From: CAWATZ01 sp963784995
GTDB taxonomy: Bacteria; Planctomycetota; Planctomycetia; Gemmatales; Gemmataceae
Assembly: GCA_963784995.1 (NCBI GenBank)
Contig: CAWATZ010000006.1
Span: 620,001 to 684,000, forward strand
Length of the DNA: 64,000 nt
Direction: 5' to 3'
This document shows, piece by piece, positions 14,066 to 22,525 of the stretch. A program made the translations under genes and the position numbers. Under the pieces are notes generated by a model. It searched no databases, was not told the origin of the DNA, and saw only the letters and a list, made by a program, of their open reading frames with translations. Numbering within the stretch: position 1 is the first letter of the stretch; each line of letters starts with the position of its first letter.

Positions 14066-15115
14066 TCATTTCCCGGCCAGGATGTGCATGATGTCCCCAT
14101 CCTGAACGACGTACGTCTTCCCCTCCAGCCGGTAGACCCCATGCTGCTTGGCCTCTTTCATCGACCCGACGCGCTGGAAGTCCTGGTAGCTGACCACCTC
14201 GGCCCGCACGAAGCCATCGGCCAGGTCCGTGTGGATCTTGCCGGCCCCGGTGACGGCGTCGGCTCCCTTCGGTATGCCCCAGGCCCGGCACTCGTCCTCG
14301 CCGACGGTGAAGAACACCTGCATCCCCATGCCGTGAAAGATGGTCTGCAGCGCCTTGTCGTGCGTCAGTTCGTCCACGGCGCGGTCGCCCAGGAAGTCCT
14401 TGACAAAGACCTCGCGCTCGTCCTCGGGCAGGTCCTCCAGTTCCAGTTCAAACCGCGCCGGGGCCTGGACCGCGTTTGGTGCCAGGGCCAGCAGGTTCGG
14501 CGGGATCGGCTGGCCAATCCGGTCCTCGCTGACGTTGAGCAGGACGCACTCCGACTTCAGCGTCAGCAGCTGGAAGCTGCGAATCGCTTTGTCGTCCTCG
14601 TCACTCAACCCGAGCGTCTTGGGCGACACATTCTGCTCCAGGACGGCGTCGATCCGCTCCAGCAGGGCGAGTTCCTTCTCGTCCTGCTCCTTCAGCTTGG
14701 CAGGCCGGGGTTTCTTGATCTGGTCCTTGAGCTTGGAGATGCGGTTGGAGACAATCTCCATGTCGGCGAAGACCAGCTCCTCACGAAAACGCCGCAGCTG
14801 ATCGACCGGGTCGGGCTCGCTGAAGCCGTTGAGGACCACCAGCAGCCCGTCAGCCACGCGAAAGACGGCGAGACGGCGTGGGTTGTCGCGACGCTCGGTC
14901 GAGGAGACACCCTGCGTGTCCAGGAAATCAAGATCGGCGGGCGTGGTCTTCTTGGGGTTGAACTTGGCGGAGAGCCAGTCCAGACGGGAGTCGGGCACCT
15001 TGGCGTTGCCCGACTGGCCCATCATGGCCTTGGCCGGGTCCGGCTTGACCCCGGTCAGCCAGTGGAACACCGTGCTCTTGCCCGAGCCTGCGAAACCGAC
15101 CAGTCCGACTTTCAT
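14066..15115 (-). CDS. ychF: YchF/OLA1-type P-loop ATPase/GTPase
   Basis: 349 residues, near the usual ~363. G1 is GFAGSGKST (residues 7-15); G3 is LDTQG; the atypical YchF G4 position reads NVSE instead of NKxD, consistent with the ATP preference of the family. A long helical insertion follows (residues ~110-170), and the C-terminal TGS/DUF933 portion is seen as GIPKGADAVTGAGKIHTDLA and VQDGDIMHI. The Obg-like fold protein binds ribosomes and is linked to stress and redox control. The start has little ribosome site visible. It is more diverged than canonical YchF: the loop after G1 lacks the usual NVGKST wording. Confidence 0.82.
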   Translation of the reverse strand: MKVGLVGFAGSGKSTVFHWLTGVKPDPAKAMMGQSGNAKVPDSRLDWLSAKFNPKKTTPADLDFLDTQGVSSTERRDNPRRLAVFRVADGLLVVLNGFSEPDPVDQLRRFREELVFADMEIVSNRISKLKDQIKKPRPAKLKEQDEKELALLERIDAVLEQNVSPKTLGLSDEDDKAIRSFQLLTLKSECVLLNVSEDRIGQPIPPNLLALAPNAVQAPARFELELEDLPEDEREVFVKDFLGDRAVDELTHDKALQTIFHGMGMQVFFTVGEDECRAWGIPKGADAVTGAGKIHTDLADGFVRAEVVSYQDFQRVGSMKEAKQHGVYRLEGKTYVVQDGDIMHILAGK

Positions 15116-15252
15116 CAGCGCGATCCCCGGAAGGGAAAGGGTAAACGTTCGTTCCGTTTACTCTACCGCACCCCGGCGGTTCTGGCTACGGACGGACACG
15201 TGCAGAGATTGGTCGGTTCAGCGGCCGGTCTCTACACTGTGACCCTGGTGAG

Positions 15253-15338
15253 CCCCTCAGCCCGTGGCCGCAGGCGGCTCGCCTGCGTGCCAGCCAGCCA
15301 GCCAGCAGGCGAGCCGCCTGCGGCCACGGGCTGAGGGG
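15253..15338. repeat. Near-perfect inverted repeat with 34-bp arms
   Basis: Arms at 15253-15286 and 15305-15338 are complementary over about 34 bases (CCCGTGGCCGCAGGCGGCTC and onward) around an 18-base loop made of repeated ccag. It sits between the divergent ychF and response-regulator genes. A small hairpin with the same central word (AGGCGGCTCGCCT) recurs at 29052-29070. No associated enzyme gene. Confidence 0.9.
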
Positions 15339-15367
15339 CCGTCTCCTGAATGCGGAGAACCGATCCC

Positions 15368-16051
15368 GTGACGCGCCTCCTGATCATCGAAGACGAACCG
15401 AAGACCGCAGCCTATCTCTGCAAGGGGTTGACCGAGAACGGCTTCACGGTTGACGTGGCCCGCCAGGGAGACGACGGCTTGCATCTGCTCCGGACGGGCG
15501 GCTACGATCTGGCGATCCTTGACGTGATGCTTCCCCGGCTCGATGGTTGGGCGATCATCACGGCCCTGCGGCAGGAGGGGCAGCAGATCCCGGTCCTGTT
15601 CCTGACGGCTCGGGACAGCGTGGACGATCGCGTCAAGGGGTTGGAGCTGGGAGCGGACGATTATCTGGTGAAGCCCTTCGCCTTCTCCGAGCTGCTGGCC
15701 CGCGTTCGCACCCTGCTGCGCCGGACCCCGGCCCGCCACCTGGAGACGATCCAGGTCGGCGACCTGGAAATCGACGTGCTGCGGCACCGGGCCAGCCGGG
15801 GTGGGCAGCGGCTGGAGCTGACGCCCCGGGAGTTCGCCCTGCTCTCCCTGCTGGCCCGGAGGACTGGTGAGGTGCTGTCGCGGACCCTGATTGCCGAGCA
15901 AGTCTGGGACATGAACTTCGACAGCGATACCAACGTGGTTGACGTCCACGTGCGCCGGCTGCGGTCCAAGGTGGACGATCCATTCGACCGCAAGCTGATC
16001 CACACCGTTCGAGGAGTCGGGTATGTCCTCGAAGAGCGCCGAGGGGCCTGA
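15368..16051 (+). CDS. OmpR/PhoB-family response regulator (CusR/CopR type)
   Basis: 227 residues from GTG at 15368, chosen because CGGAGA lies eight bases upstream and the protein then begins TRLLIIEDEPK like its family; the ATG at 15350 has no site. Receiver domain: acidic pair ED (8-9), phospho-acceptor Asp52 in AILDVMLP, switch Thr in FLTARD, Lys in VKPF. C-terminal winged helix: LTPREFALLSLLARR, VVDVHVRRLRSKVDD, VRGVGYVLEE. The wording matches heavy-metal responsive regulators. It overlaps the histidine kinase gene by 29 bases. It probably controls the 17573-18729 genes through the repeats at 17482-17509 (inference). Confidence 0.92.
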   Translation: MTRLLIIEDEPKTAAYLCKGLTENGFTVDVARQGDDGLHLLRTGGYDLAILDVMLPRLDGWAIITALRQEGQQIPVLFLTARDSVDDRVKGLELGADDYLVKPFAFSELLARVRTLLRRTPARHLETIQVGDLEIDVLRHRASRGGQRLELTPREFALLSLLARRTGEVLSRTLIAEQVWDMNFDSDTNVVDVHVRRLRSKVDDPFDRKLIHTVRGVGYVLEERRGA

Positions 16052-17487
16052 TCTGTTCCCCCGGCCGCGTCGGGCCTGGTCGCTCGCGGCCCGCCTGACC
16101 GCCTGGTATACGGGGTCCGCCTTCGCCTTGATCCTGGCCGTCACCGGTTTCCTCTACTGGGCGCTGACCCGCAGTCTCGACCGTGAGGACGATCAGCACC
16201 TTGCCGACAAGGTGCGCATCATCCAGACCGTCCTCAAGGAGCGGCCGGGCGACACGGCGGCGCTGCGCGAGGAAGCGGAGGAAGGCTGGGAAGCGAGCCG
16301 GCACGCCCAGATCGACGTGCGGATCGTCTACGTCCGCATCCTGGGTGAGGATGGTCGAGGTCCTGGTCGAAACGCCGGGCATGGCCAGGGAATTGCCTCC
16401 CACGTCGTTTCCGCTGCCCACTTCCGAGCCGGGTGTGGGAAGCAATCGGTTTTTCCCTGAGGGGAAAGCGTTCCGGGTCCAGGCCGTTCGCACCGCGGCT
16501 GCCTCCCCCAAACCCGTTGTGGTTCAGGTGGCGATGGATCGCAGCGAGGAGATCGAGCTTCTGGCCGAATATCGCAGGAACCTGTGGATCGGCCTGGGAA
16601 CGGCCCTGGTTGTCTGCGCGATGGTCGGCTACCAGATCGCTCACCGCGGCATTCGCCCGATCCAGCGGATCACGGAGACGGCTCGCCGGATTCGCTCCAC
16701 CAATCTCGACGAACGCATCAGCCCGGCCCGGTTGCCCGCCGAGCTGCTTGTCCTGGCCGATACGTTCAACCAGATGCTGGAGCGTCTGGAGCAGTCCTTT
16801 GCCCGGCTGTCCCGATTCTCGGCGGACATTGCCCACGAGCTGCGCACTCCGGTCAACAACCTGCGTGGCGAAATCGAGGTCGCCCTCGGTAGGCCACGCT
16901 CAGCGGACGAGTACCGGGAAGTCCTCGGCTCCAGCCTGGAGGAGTGCGGCCGGCTGGCGCGGATGATCGACAACCTGCTTTTCCTGGCGCGGGCGGAGAA
17001 CCCCAGGACCCAGATCGATCGGGAGCGCTTCGACCTGGGGCAGGAACTGGCGGCCATCCGCGAGTTTTACGAAGCGTCGGCGACGGAGGCAGGCGTCCAG
17101 CTGGTGGTTGCGGTCCAGGAGCGCGTCCACGCGGAGCTGAACCGGCCCCTCTTTCAGCGTGCCGTGGGCAACCTGCTCGCCAATGCCATCGCCCACACTC
17201 CGAAGGGTGGCGCGGTGACGCTGAACGCATCCGGCGACGACCTTGCGACCCACGTGGAAGTGGCCGACACGGGTAGCGGCATTCCTGCGGAACATTTGCC
17301 GCACGTCTTTGATCGTTTTTACCGCGTGGACTCGGTGCGGACTTCCACAACCGGAAACGTGGGGCTTGGCCTGGCCATCGTCCGCGGCATCGTCGAACTG
17401 CATGGCGGCTCCATCGCGCTTGCCAGCGTACCGGGGCAGGGCACCCGGGTCACCATGACCTTTCCTCGGAAGATGACGAAACTGTAA
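16023..17487 (+). CDS. Heavy-metal-type sensor histidine kinase (CusS-like), one frameshift
   Basis: Start MSSKSAEGPDLFPRP at 16023. Two membrane helices (about residues 24-46 and 185-205) flank a periplasmic sensor segment. Then HAMP (AHRGIRPIQRITETARRI), H-box with SADIAHELRTPVNNL, N-box NLLANAIAHTPKGG, and G-boxes DTGSGIP and GLGLAIV. The reading frame breaks near 16358, where removing one G in CGAGGTCCTG restores GEDGRVLVETPGM, the expected CusS-like sensor wording. Corrected length is 487 residues, a multiple of three. Overlap with the regulator gene shows co-translation. Metal identity is not evident. Confidence 0.88.
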
Positions 17488-17509
17488 TCTGTCTGTCACG
17501 TTGCTGTCA
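17482..17509 (+). promoter_or_regulatory. Three direct CTGT(A/C)A repeats at 11-base steps, putative response-regulator operator
   Basis: CTGTAA at 17482, CTGTCA at 17493 and CTGTCA at 17504 are exactly 11 bases apart, the spacing typical for tandem binding of OmpR/PhoB-family regulators. TACACT at 17521 could be the -10 of the downstream pseudopilin promoter. The repeats overlap the kinase stop codon and lie about 65-90 bases before the ATG at 17573. Confidence 0.55.
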
Positions 17510-17572
17510 GGAAGCGCTGGTACACTTTCTGTTGTTCCACTTCCGCGAAGTGCGGAGAACAGGAGGACGCCA

Positions 17573-18475
17573 ATGGGACACCAAGCCAGCCAGCGCCCGC
17601 GACAAGGCTGTCGCCTCCGTGGGTTCACGCTGATCGAGCTGTTGGTGGTGATCGCCATCATTGCCATTCTGATCGGTCTGCTCCTTCCGGCCGTGCAGAG
17701 CGCCCGCGAAGCGGCGGCCCGGGTGCAATGTACCAACAACCTCAAGGAGATCGGCCTGGCGCTCTTGAACTACCACGACCAGGCGAAGTCTTTCCCGCCC
17801 GGCTACCAATCGAACGTTGCCGCCGACGGCAGTGACACTGGGCCCGGCTGGGGCTGGGCTGCGTTCATCCTGCCGCAGATGGAGCAACAAACCCTCTTCG
17901 CTTCCATCCAGTTCAGCCAGCCCATCGAGGCGCCAATCAATGCCGGTCCCCGCGTGACGACCATCAAGAGCTACCTCTGTCCCTCCGACTCGGCTCCTGC
18001 GACCTGGCCCGCCACGACGTACAACTCCGCGGGAACTGTCACCAGCACGATCTGTGACGTCGCCTCCGCCAACTACGTCGGCGTCTACGGCATCGGCGAA
18101 CCGGGTGTGGATGGCGACGGCATCTTCTCTCGCAACAGTCACATTGCCATCGGCGACGTCACCGATGGGACCAGTCAGACGCTCCTGGTCGGGGAGCGGA
18201 ACCACGGCCTGGCGCCGGCTACCTGGGTTGGAGCGGTCACCAACGCGGAACTGTACCCCTACAACAGCTCCAACTTTGTCCTGGGACACACCGGGGAAAG
18301 CAACGGTCCGGCCAATCCGGTTGACATCAATAACTTTGCGAGCCGGCACACTGGCGGCGTCAATTTCGTGTTTGCCGATGGGCACGTCCAGTTCCTGACG
18401 AACTCCGTGAGCCAATCGGTTTATCTGGCTCTATCCACCTGTGCAGGTGGCGAACCTTTGGGAGGAGGTTTCTGA
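17573..18475 (+). CDS. DUF1559 family pseudopilin-like surface protein
   Basis: 300 residues from ATG at 17573 with AGGAGG upstream. The N-terminus carries the type IV prepilin signal GFTLIELLVVIAIIAILIG followed by LLLPAVQSAREAAARVQCTNNLKEIGLAL, the fixed start of the large DUF1559 family that is expanded in planctomycetes. The C-terminus has SRHTGGVNFVFADGHVQFL, the H-X9-DG motif of the family. Cleavage before Phe by a prepilin peptidase and assembly at the cell surface are expected. It follows the two-component system and its stop overlaps the next ATG (TGATG), giving a coupled pair with the small lipoprotein. Confidence 0.93.
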   Translation: MGHQASQRPRQGCRLRGFTLIELLVVIAIIAILIGLLLPAVQSAREAAARVQCTNNLKEIGLALLNYHDQAKSFPPGYQSNVAADGSDTGPGWGWAAFILPQMEQQTLFASIQFSQPIEAPINAGPRVTTIKSYLCPSDSAPATWPATTYNSAGTVTSTICDVASANYVGVYGIGEPGVDGDGIFSRNSHIAIGDVTDGTSQTLLVGERNHGLAPATWVGAVTNAELYPYNSSNFVLGHTGESNGPANPVDINNFASRHTGGVNFVFADGHVQFLTNSVSQSVYLALSTCAGGEPLGGGF

Positions 18476-18729
18476 TGCGATTCCTTTCCGTGGCCCTGAT
18501 CCTGGTGGTCCTGATCGCCGGCTGCGGCAAGGCGAAGAAAACGCCGCTGCCGTTTGACCAGGTTCCCGACAAGGTCCTGCAAGCCGCCCAGAAGCAGTTC
18601 CCGGACGTGACGTTTGACCGGGCCATGCGCGAGCGCAATGGCGATTACGAACTGATCGGCAAGGACAAGAACGGGAAGACGAAAGAGGCCGATTTCACTG
18701 CCGCCGGGCAATTTGTCGGAACGGATTGA
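18475..18729 (+). CDS. Small lipoprotein with PepSY-like segment
   Basis: 84 residues. Signal peptide with lipobox LIAGC (lipidated Cys at residue 17), then about 65 residues including VPDKVLQAAQKQFPDVTFDRA, DYELIGKDKNGKTKEADFTAAG. The pattern (valine-proline, helix with LQAAQKQFP, then KDKNGK beta turn) resembles PepSY-like domains found near CusRS-type systems. Coupled to the DUF1559 gene by a TGATG overlap. A periplasmic sensing or inhibitory role is inferred, not shown. Confidence 0.72.
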   Translation: MRFLSVALILVVLIAGCGKAKKTPLPFDQVPDKVLQAAQKQFPDVTFDRAMRERNGDYELIGKDKNGKTKEADFTAAGQFVGTD

Positions 18730-18845
18730 GCAGCCTTCGACTCGATCTTTGCATTGGTCGCCCGACCCCGAATCGCGTATTACTCCTGTTGAAGACATCC
18801 CAAGTACGGGCGTTCTGAGGAAGGCCCCAGTTCAAAGGAGAAGCG

Positions 18846-19146
18846 ATGTACACCACGGAGCAACTCAAGAAACTGCGGAAGTTTGGCGAACTGACCCCGA
18901 AAGCCTGGGAGGGTTTCCTGGCTTTCGACAAGGCGGTGATGGCCGACGGCGCCATCTCTGCGAAGGTCAAGGAACTGATCGCCGTCGCCGTGGCCATGAC
19001 GACGCAGTGCCCCTACTGCATCGACATCCACACCAAGAAGGCGAAGGCGGCCGGCTGCACCGAGGCGGAGATCGCCGAGTCCGTGATGGTGGCCGCCGCC
19101 CTGCGCCGGCGGGGCCATCACCCACGGCACGCATGCGCTGGAATGA
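18846..19146 (+). CDS. AhpD-like carboxymuconolactone-decarboxylase-family protein, frameshifted at the C-terminus
   Basis: Starts at 18846 with AAGGAGAAG upstream. Helical protein with TTQCPYCIDIHTKKAK, the CxxC...H redox motif of AhpD-type hydroperoxidases, and EIAESVMVAAALR. Beyond this the nominal frame reads nonsense to 19223, whereas the next frame gives GGAITHGTHALE and a stop at 19144-19146, the normal family ending. Two bases (GC) appear missing near 19104 in CTGCGCCGGC. Corrected length is 100 residues, a multiple of three. Likely role: peroxide or thiol redox chemistry in the cytoplasm. Confidence 0.85.
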
Positions 19147-19182
19147 GCAAGGCCATTCCACAAGGAGGGAGTGAGAGCAGCG

Positions 19183-19271
19183 CTAACGCCAAGGCGAGCG
19201 GCGCGGCGTCAGCCCGCCGGTAGAAAGCCTTTACCGGCGGGCTGACGCCGCGCCGCTCGCCTTGCTGTTAG
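19183..19271. repeat. Palindromic repeat family A, copy 1
   Basis: Constant 29-bp arm beginning GGCGAGCGGCGCGGCG and ending GCCCGCCGGT at 19193-19221, its complement at 19233-19261, loop about 10 bases. The flanks ctaacgccaa and ttgctgttag extend the stem with two mismatches. It lies between the convergent AhpD-like and Tyr/Pro-rich genes, where it could also stop transcription from both sides. Other copies: 28938, 32191, 51112. Confidence 0.93.
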
Positions 19272-19277
19272 TGGTCT

Positions 19278-19742
19278 TTAATAGCCGCGGTAATAGGAAT
19301 AGGGGTTGGCGTAAGGATTGACCGGATAGACGATTGGGTTCAATGGGTTCTGGACGTAGGGGTACTGGCCCGGGTTGAGCGGATTGCGCGGATAAGGCAC
19401 AACGTTGACGGTGACGTTGGTGTTCCAGTTCGAGACGGACGGAGTGTAAATGGGTTGCTGATAGATCGGCGAAGGACAGATCGGTATTTGCGAAACGGGA
19501 TTCTGCCAGAGGGGCAGGCGATTCCCGACAGGGCCATAGGGGATACGGCAGACACCGACGGAACTTGCCTGGTTGTAGCCGATGGGACTGTTCGCGTAGG
19601 CGGGCACACCAGAGGTCTGGCCGGGAAACGGCCTGAGATTCTGAGTGAAGGAGCGGTACTGTGCCGTGCCGGTCGCCGGGGTGGCCAGCGCCAGGACCAG
19701 TGTTGCCAGACCGAACGCTGCTCTGAACAGGTGGGTTTTCAT
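19278..19742 (-). CDS. Secreted Asn/Pro/Tyr-rich protein
   Basis: 154 residues from ATG at 19742 with CAGGAGA upstream. Signal peptide MKTHLFRAAFGLATLVLALATPATGTAQ with a probable cut after TAQ. The mature part is low complexity: many N-P-x and Y-P-x units (NPLNPGQYPY, VNPYANPYSYYRGY) and two cysteines (VCRIPY, IPICP). No catalytic motif. A cell-wall or matrix protein is plausible; the protein at 60645 has a similar Tyr/Pro-rich composition. Function unknown. Confidence 0.75.
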   Translation of the reverse strand: MKTHLFRAAFGLATLVLALATPATGTAQYRSFTQNLRPFPGQTSGVPAYANSPIGYNQASSVGVCRIPYGPVGNRLPLWQNPVSQIPICPSPIYQQPIYTPSVSNWNTNVTVNVVPYPRNPLNPGQYPYVQNPLNPIVYPVNPYANPYSYYRGY

Positions 19743-19865
19743 GGTTGTCTCCTGAAGGTCGGTGCCCGGTTGAGTTCAGTAGAGGAACGCGGCTTTGGGC
19801 CTTGCTTGCGCGGACCCTGCTCAACAAATCGACTTTCGCTTCTTTGCGGCCTTGGAGCCGGGTCC

Positions 19866-20912
19866 TCACCTCCCGATCGCAACCTTGGGCAAGCCTTTTT
19901 GCAAGGCGGCCACGCCGCCATCGGTGACCAGGGTGTTTTCCAGCGAGAGGTTGCGCAGTCCTTTGAGCCCCTCGAGGTTGGTCAGCCCCGCATCGCCGAT
20001 CGGCGTGAAGCCCAGTTGCAGCGTGTGGAGCTGGCTCAGGTGTTTCAGGTCAGCAAGTCCCTTGTCGCTCAAGCGCGTGTTGGACAGATCGAGCGTGGTC
20101 AGCTGGGACAGGTGCTTCAGGTGGGTCAGGCCCGCGTCGGTGAGTCGCGTGCTGCTCAGACCAAGAAGGGTCAGGTGCGGCACGTGCTCCAGGAAAGCCA
20201 GGTCGTGGTCGGCCACGCGCGTGTTGCCCAGGTTCAGCGCCCGCAAGTTGACCAGGCCCTTGAGCTGGCTCATGCCTTCGCCGAGGATCAGCGTGTTGCC
20301 CAGGTCCAGTTCGCGCAACTGTTTCAGCTCTTTCAAGGAGGCGAGGCCCGCGTCCGTGATGCGCGTGCCGAAGAGATTCAGCTCCTCCAGCGCCCTCAAG
20401 CCGCTCAGGTCGGGTAACCCGGCGTCGGTCAGGTGCGTCATGGGCAGGTCCAAGCGCTGCAATTGCTTCAGGGCCTGAAGAGACCCCAGCCCGCCGTCGG
20501 TGACGCGGGTATAGCCGACGTCGAGTTGTTTCAGCTGCTTCAGGGCCTGAAGGTGTTTCAGTCCCTGGTCGGTGACGCGGGTGCTTGCCAGGCTGAGGAC
20601 GCGCAGCGACGGCAAGCCCTGGAGAAGGGCCAGTCCCTTGTCGGTGACGCTGGTCGCGCTCAGGTGAAGCACCTCCAGGTCCTTGAGGTCCTTGAGCAGT
20701 TCGAGGTCATGATCGGTGACCCGGCTGCCGTTGAGATTGACCTGGACCAGGGGCTTGCCGGGCCGGCGTGCATCCTGCTCGTACGTGCCCTTCAGGTTGC
20801 GGATGGCCTCCATGATGCGCTTGTCGGCGGCCTCATCCGCGTGTACGGTCAGGGCCCCCGCGGACCACCAGAGGATCCCAGCTGCCAGGACGATTTCTAC
20901 TTCTCGTCTCAT
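19866..20912 (-). CDS. Exported leucine-rich-repeat protein
   Basis: 348 residues from ATG at 20912 with AAGGAG six bases upstream. Signal peptide (MRREVEIVLAAGILWWSAGALTVHA). Then a short helical segment and about eleven repeats of roughly 24 residues of the form L-x-x-L-x-x-L-x-L-x-x-T-x-(V/I/L)TDxGL, as in bacterial GALA/RI-like repeats common in planctomycetes. No enzyme domain. It would form a curved binding surface in the periplasm or outside the cell. Monocistronic; divergent from the exonuclease gene. Confidence 0.88.
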   Translation of the reverse strand: MRREVEIVLAAGILWWSAGALTVHADEAADKRIMEAIRNLKGTYEQDARRPGKPLVQVNLNGSRVTDHDLELLKDLKDLEVLHLSATSVTDKGLALLQGLPSLRVLSLASTRVTDQGLKHLQALKQLKQLDVGYTRVTDGGLGSLQALKQLQRLDLPMTHLTDAGLPDLSGLRALEELNLFGTRITDAGLASLKELKQLRELDLGNTLILGEGMSQLKGLVNLRALNLGNTRVADHDLAFLEHVPHLTLLGLSSTRLTDAGLTHLKHLSQLTTLDLSNTRLSDKGLADLKHLSQLHTLQLGFTPIGDAGLTNLEGLKGLRNLSLENTLVTDGGVAALQKGLPKVAIGR

Positions 20913-21103
20913 GACTTCTCCTTCGCATGCTCGGTGTGGGAGGACTTTCCAGGAATCGACCTGTCCGTTGCGTGCTTTTTTAGCAAGAAACGGCACGGAG
21001 AAAAGGTCAATTGACCGGGCCATCGTGTATACTGGCGGAGGAAAAGCACCCGGCACTCCGCGACCCAGGACGTCAGTCCTGGGCGGTCTGGGAGATCAAC
21101 CAC

Positions 21104-21922
21104 TTGCTCAACAACCTCCGCCTGGAACGACCGCTGGCCGTCCTTGACCTGGAAACCACCGGCACGGACCCGCAGAAGGACCGCATCGTCGAGGCCAGCA
21201 TCCTCAAACTCTGGCCCGCCGGCCGGCAGGAGCGGTACACGTGGCGGGTCAATCCGGGCGTGCCGATTCCGCTGGGGGCCACCGCCATCCACGGCATCCG
21301 CGACAGCGACGTGGCCACCGCACCGCGCTTCGAGCAGGTGGCCGATGCCCTCCTGGCGTTCCTGGAAGGCTGCGACCTGTGCGGCTTCAACCTCAAGCGC
21401 TTCGACCTGCGCATGCTCTACGTCGAGTGCGGGCGGGTCGGCCGGACCCTGCCGCTGGAGGGCCGGGCGATCGTGGATGCCATGGAGATCTTTCACCGCT
21501 GCGAGCCGCGGGACCTGGCCGCGGCGGTGCGCTTTTACCTGGGTCGGGAGCATCAGGGGGCGCACTCGGCCGAGGCGGATGCCGAGGCGACCGCCGAGGT
21601 GCTCGACGCCATGCTCGCTCGCTACGGCGATTTGCCCCGGAACGTCCCCGGCCTGCACAAGCATTTCAAGGAGGCCAACGCCCTTGACTCCGATGGCTGC
21701 TTTGTGCGCGTCGAGGGGCAGATCCGCTTCGCCTTCGGCAAGTATCGCGGTCAACCGCTGGAGGTGATTGCCGCCACCAAGCCGGATTACCTGGAGTGGA
21801 TGCTGAACCAGCCCTTCCTCGATGATACCAAGCAGGTCGTGCGGGCGGCTCTGGAGCGCGCCAGGGCGGCTGCCTCCTCGCCGCGCCCCACCGCGGAGAC
21901 GGGGCGGAGCGTCCAGGGATAG
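21104..21922 (+). CDS. DnaQ-like DEDDh 3'-5' exonuclease with ExoX-type C-terminal domain
   Basis: Exonuclease motifs: Exo I VLDLETTGTD (Asp, Glu), Exo II CGFNLKRFDLRML (Asp), Exo III HSAEADAEATAEV (His and Asp). A C-terminal segment FAFGKYRGQPLEVI followed by YLEWML matches the small domain at the end of exonuclease X and DUF3820 proteins. Start is uncertain: the open frame begins at a TTG at 21011, but no ATG exists. I place it at TTG 21104 because GGGAG precedes it by nine bases and the protein then begins close to Exo I. Role: DNA repair or processing by 3'-5' digestion; substrate not determined. Confidence 0.85.
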   Translation: MLNNLRLERPLAVLDLETTGTDPQKDRIVEASILKLWPAGRQERYTWRVNPGVPIPLGATAIHGIRDSDVATAPRFEQVADALLAFLEGCDLCGFNLKRFDLRMLYVECGRVGRTLPLEGRAIVDAMEIFHRCEPRDLAAAVRFYLGREHQGAHSAEADAEATAEVLDAMLARYGDLPRNVPGLHKHFKEANALDSDGCFVRVEGQIRFAFGKYRGQPLEVIAATKPDYLEWMLNQPFLDDTKQVVRAALERARAAASSPRPTAETGRSVQG

Positions 21923-22058
21923 GGTCTTGCCGTGACGTGCAGCTCAGCAGGCCGGCCACCTCGCTTGATTCTGGCATGGATCTTGCATGGAAAATACCAC
22001 GGTGTTTTCTTCCTTGTACAGAGGATGCGTTGCGCTCTTTGCGCAGAGATAACGTGTC

Positions 22059-22331
22059 ATGACTAAATCCCTGCTGGATACGCTGTCAATCACTTCCGAA
22101 AAGGGGCGTGCTTCCGTCTCGGTTCCCTGGGAACACGCCAATGATCTGTACACCTATCTGAACACCCGGGGCTACCCGGCAACACTCTGGCTGGATTCGA
22201 GCAGCCACAAGGCCTGGCTTGAACTCTGGGAGAACGTGAATCCGAAGGAGGCCCTGGCCAGCCTGGACGAGTTGCCCCCCGATGAATCGACCTGGGTGAT
22301 CCTCTCCAGCCGCACCATCGACCGGAGATGA
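22059..22331 (+). CDS. Hypothetical 90-residue protein
   Basis: Start ATG at 22059, weak ribosome site. Composition and codon use look coding: SLLDTLSITSEKGRASVSVP, then ANDLYTYLNTRGYPATLWLD, ELWENVNPKEALASLDELP, WVILSSRTIDRR. No Cys, no signal peptide, no membrane helix. A compact alpha/beta fold (strand, helix, strand, helix, strand) is suggested by the hydrophobic pattern. Stands alone, convergent with the PL11 gene. Function not recognised. Confidence 0.6.
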   Translation: MTKSLLDTLSITSEKGRASVSVPWEHANDLYTYLNTRGYPATLWLDSSSHKAWLELWENVNPKEALASLDELPPDESTWVILSSRTIDRR

Positions 22332-22390
22332 AGTTGCTCCGGATTCGCTCACTTGGTGTGCGGCGCACGTGCGGAACCGCACTCGGTCTG

Positions 22391-22511
22391 GTGGCACGGT
22401 CAGGAGACCGTGCCACAACCCGCCCCGGATGGACGCTCTCCGGGTGTTGGGAAGAGACGGTCTCAATTTTGAGAAGTGCGCTTCTCACTCGGGGGCCGGG
22501 AGGCCCCGAGA
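22391..22511. repeat. Two short hairpins between convergent genes
   Basis: GTGGCACGGTC/GACCGTGCCAC at 22391-22416 with a 4-base loop, and a palindrome around GGGGGCCGGGAGGCCCC at 22489-22511. They lie in the 194-base gap between the convergent 22059 and 22526 genes and could act as terminators, although no T-run follows. Confidence 0.55.
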
Positions 22512-22525
22512 TAGGGATCTTCCGT

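Noticed and set aside
21011..21033. TTGACC...TATACT as a sigma-70 promoter for the exonuclease gene
   Set aside because: The gap is only 11 bases, too short for a normal promoter; TATACT alone is weak evidence.
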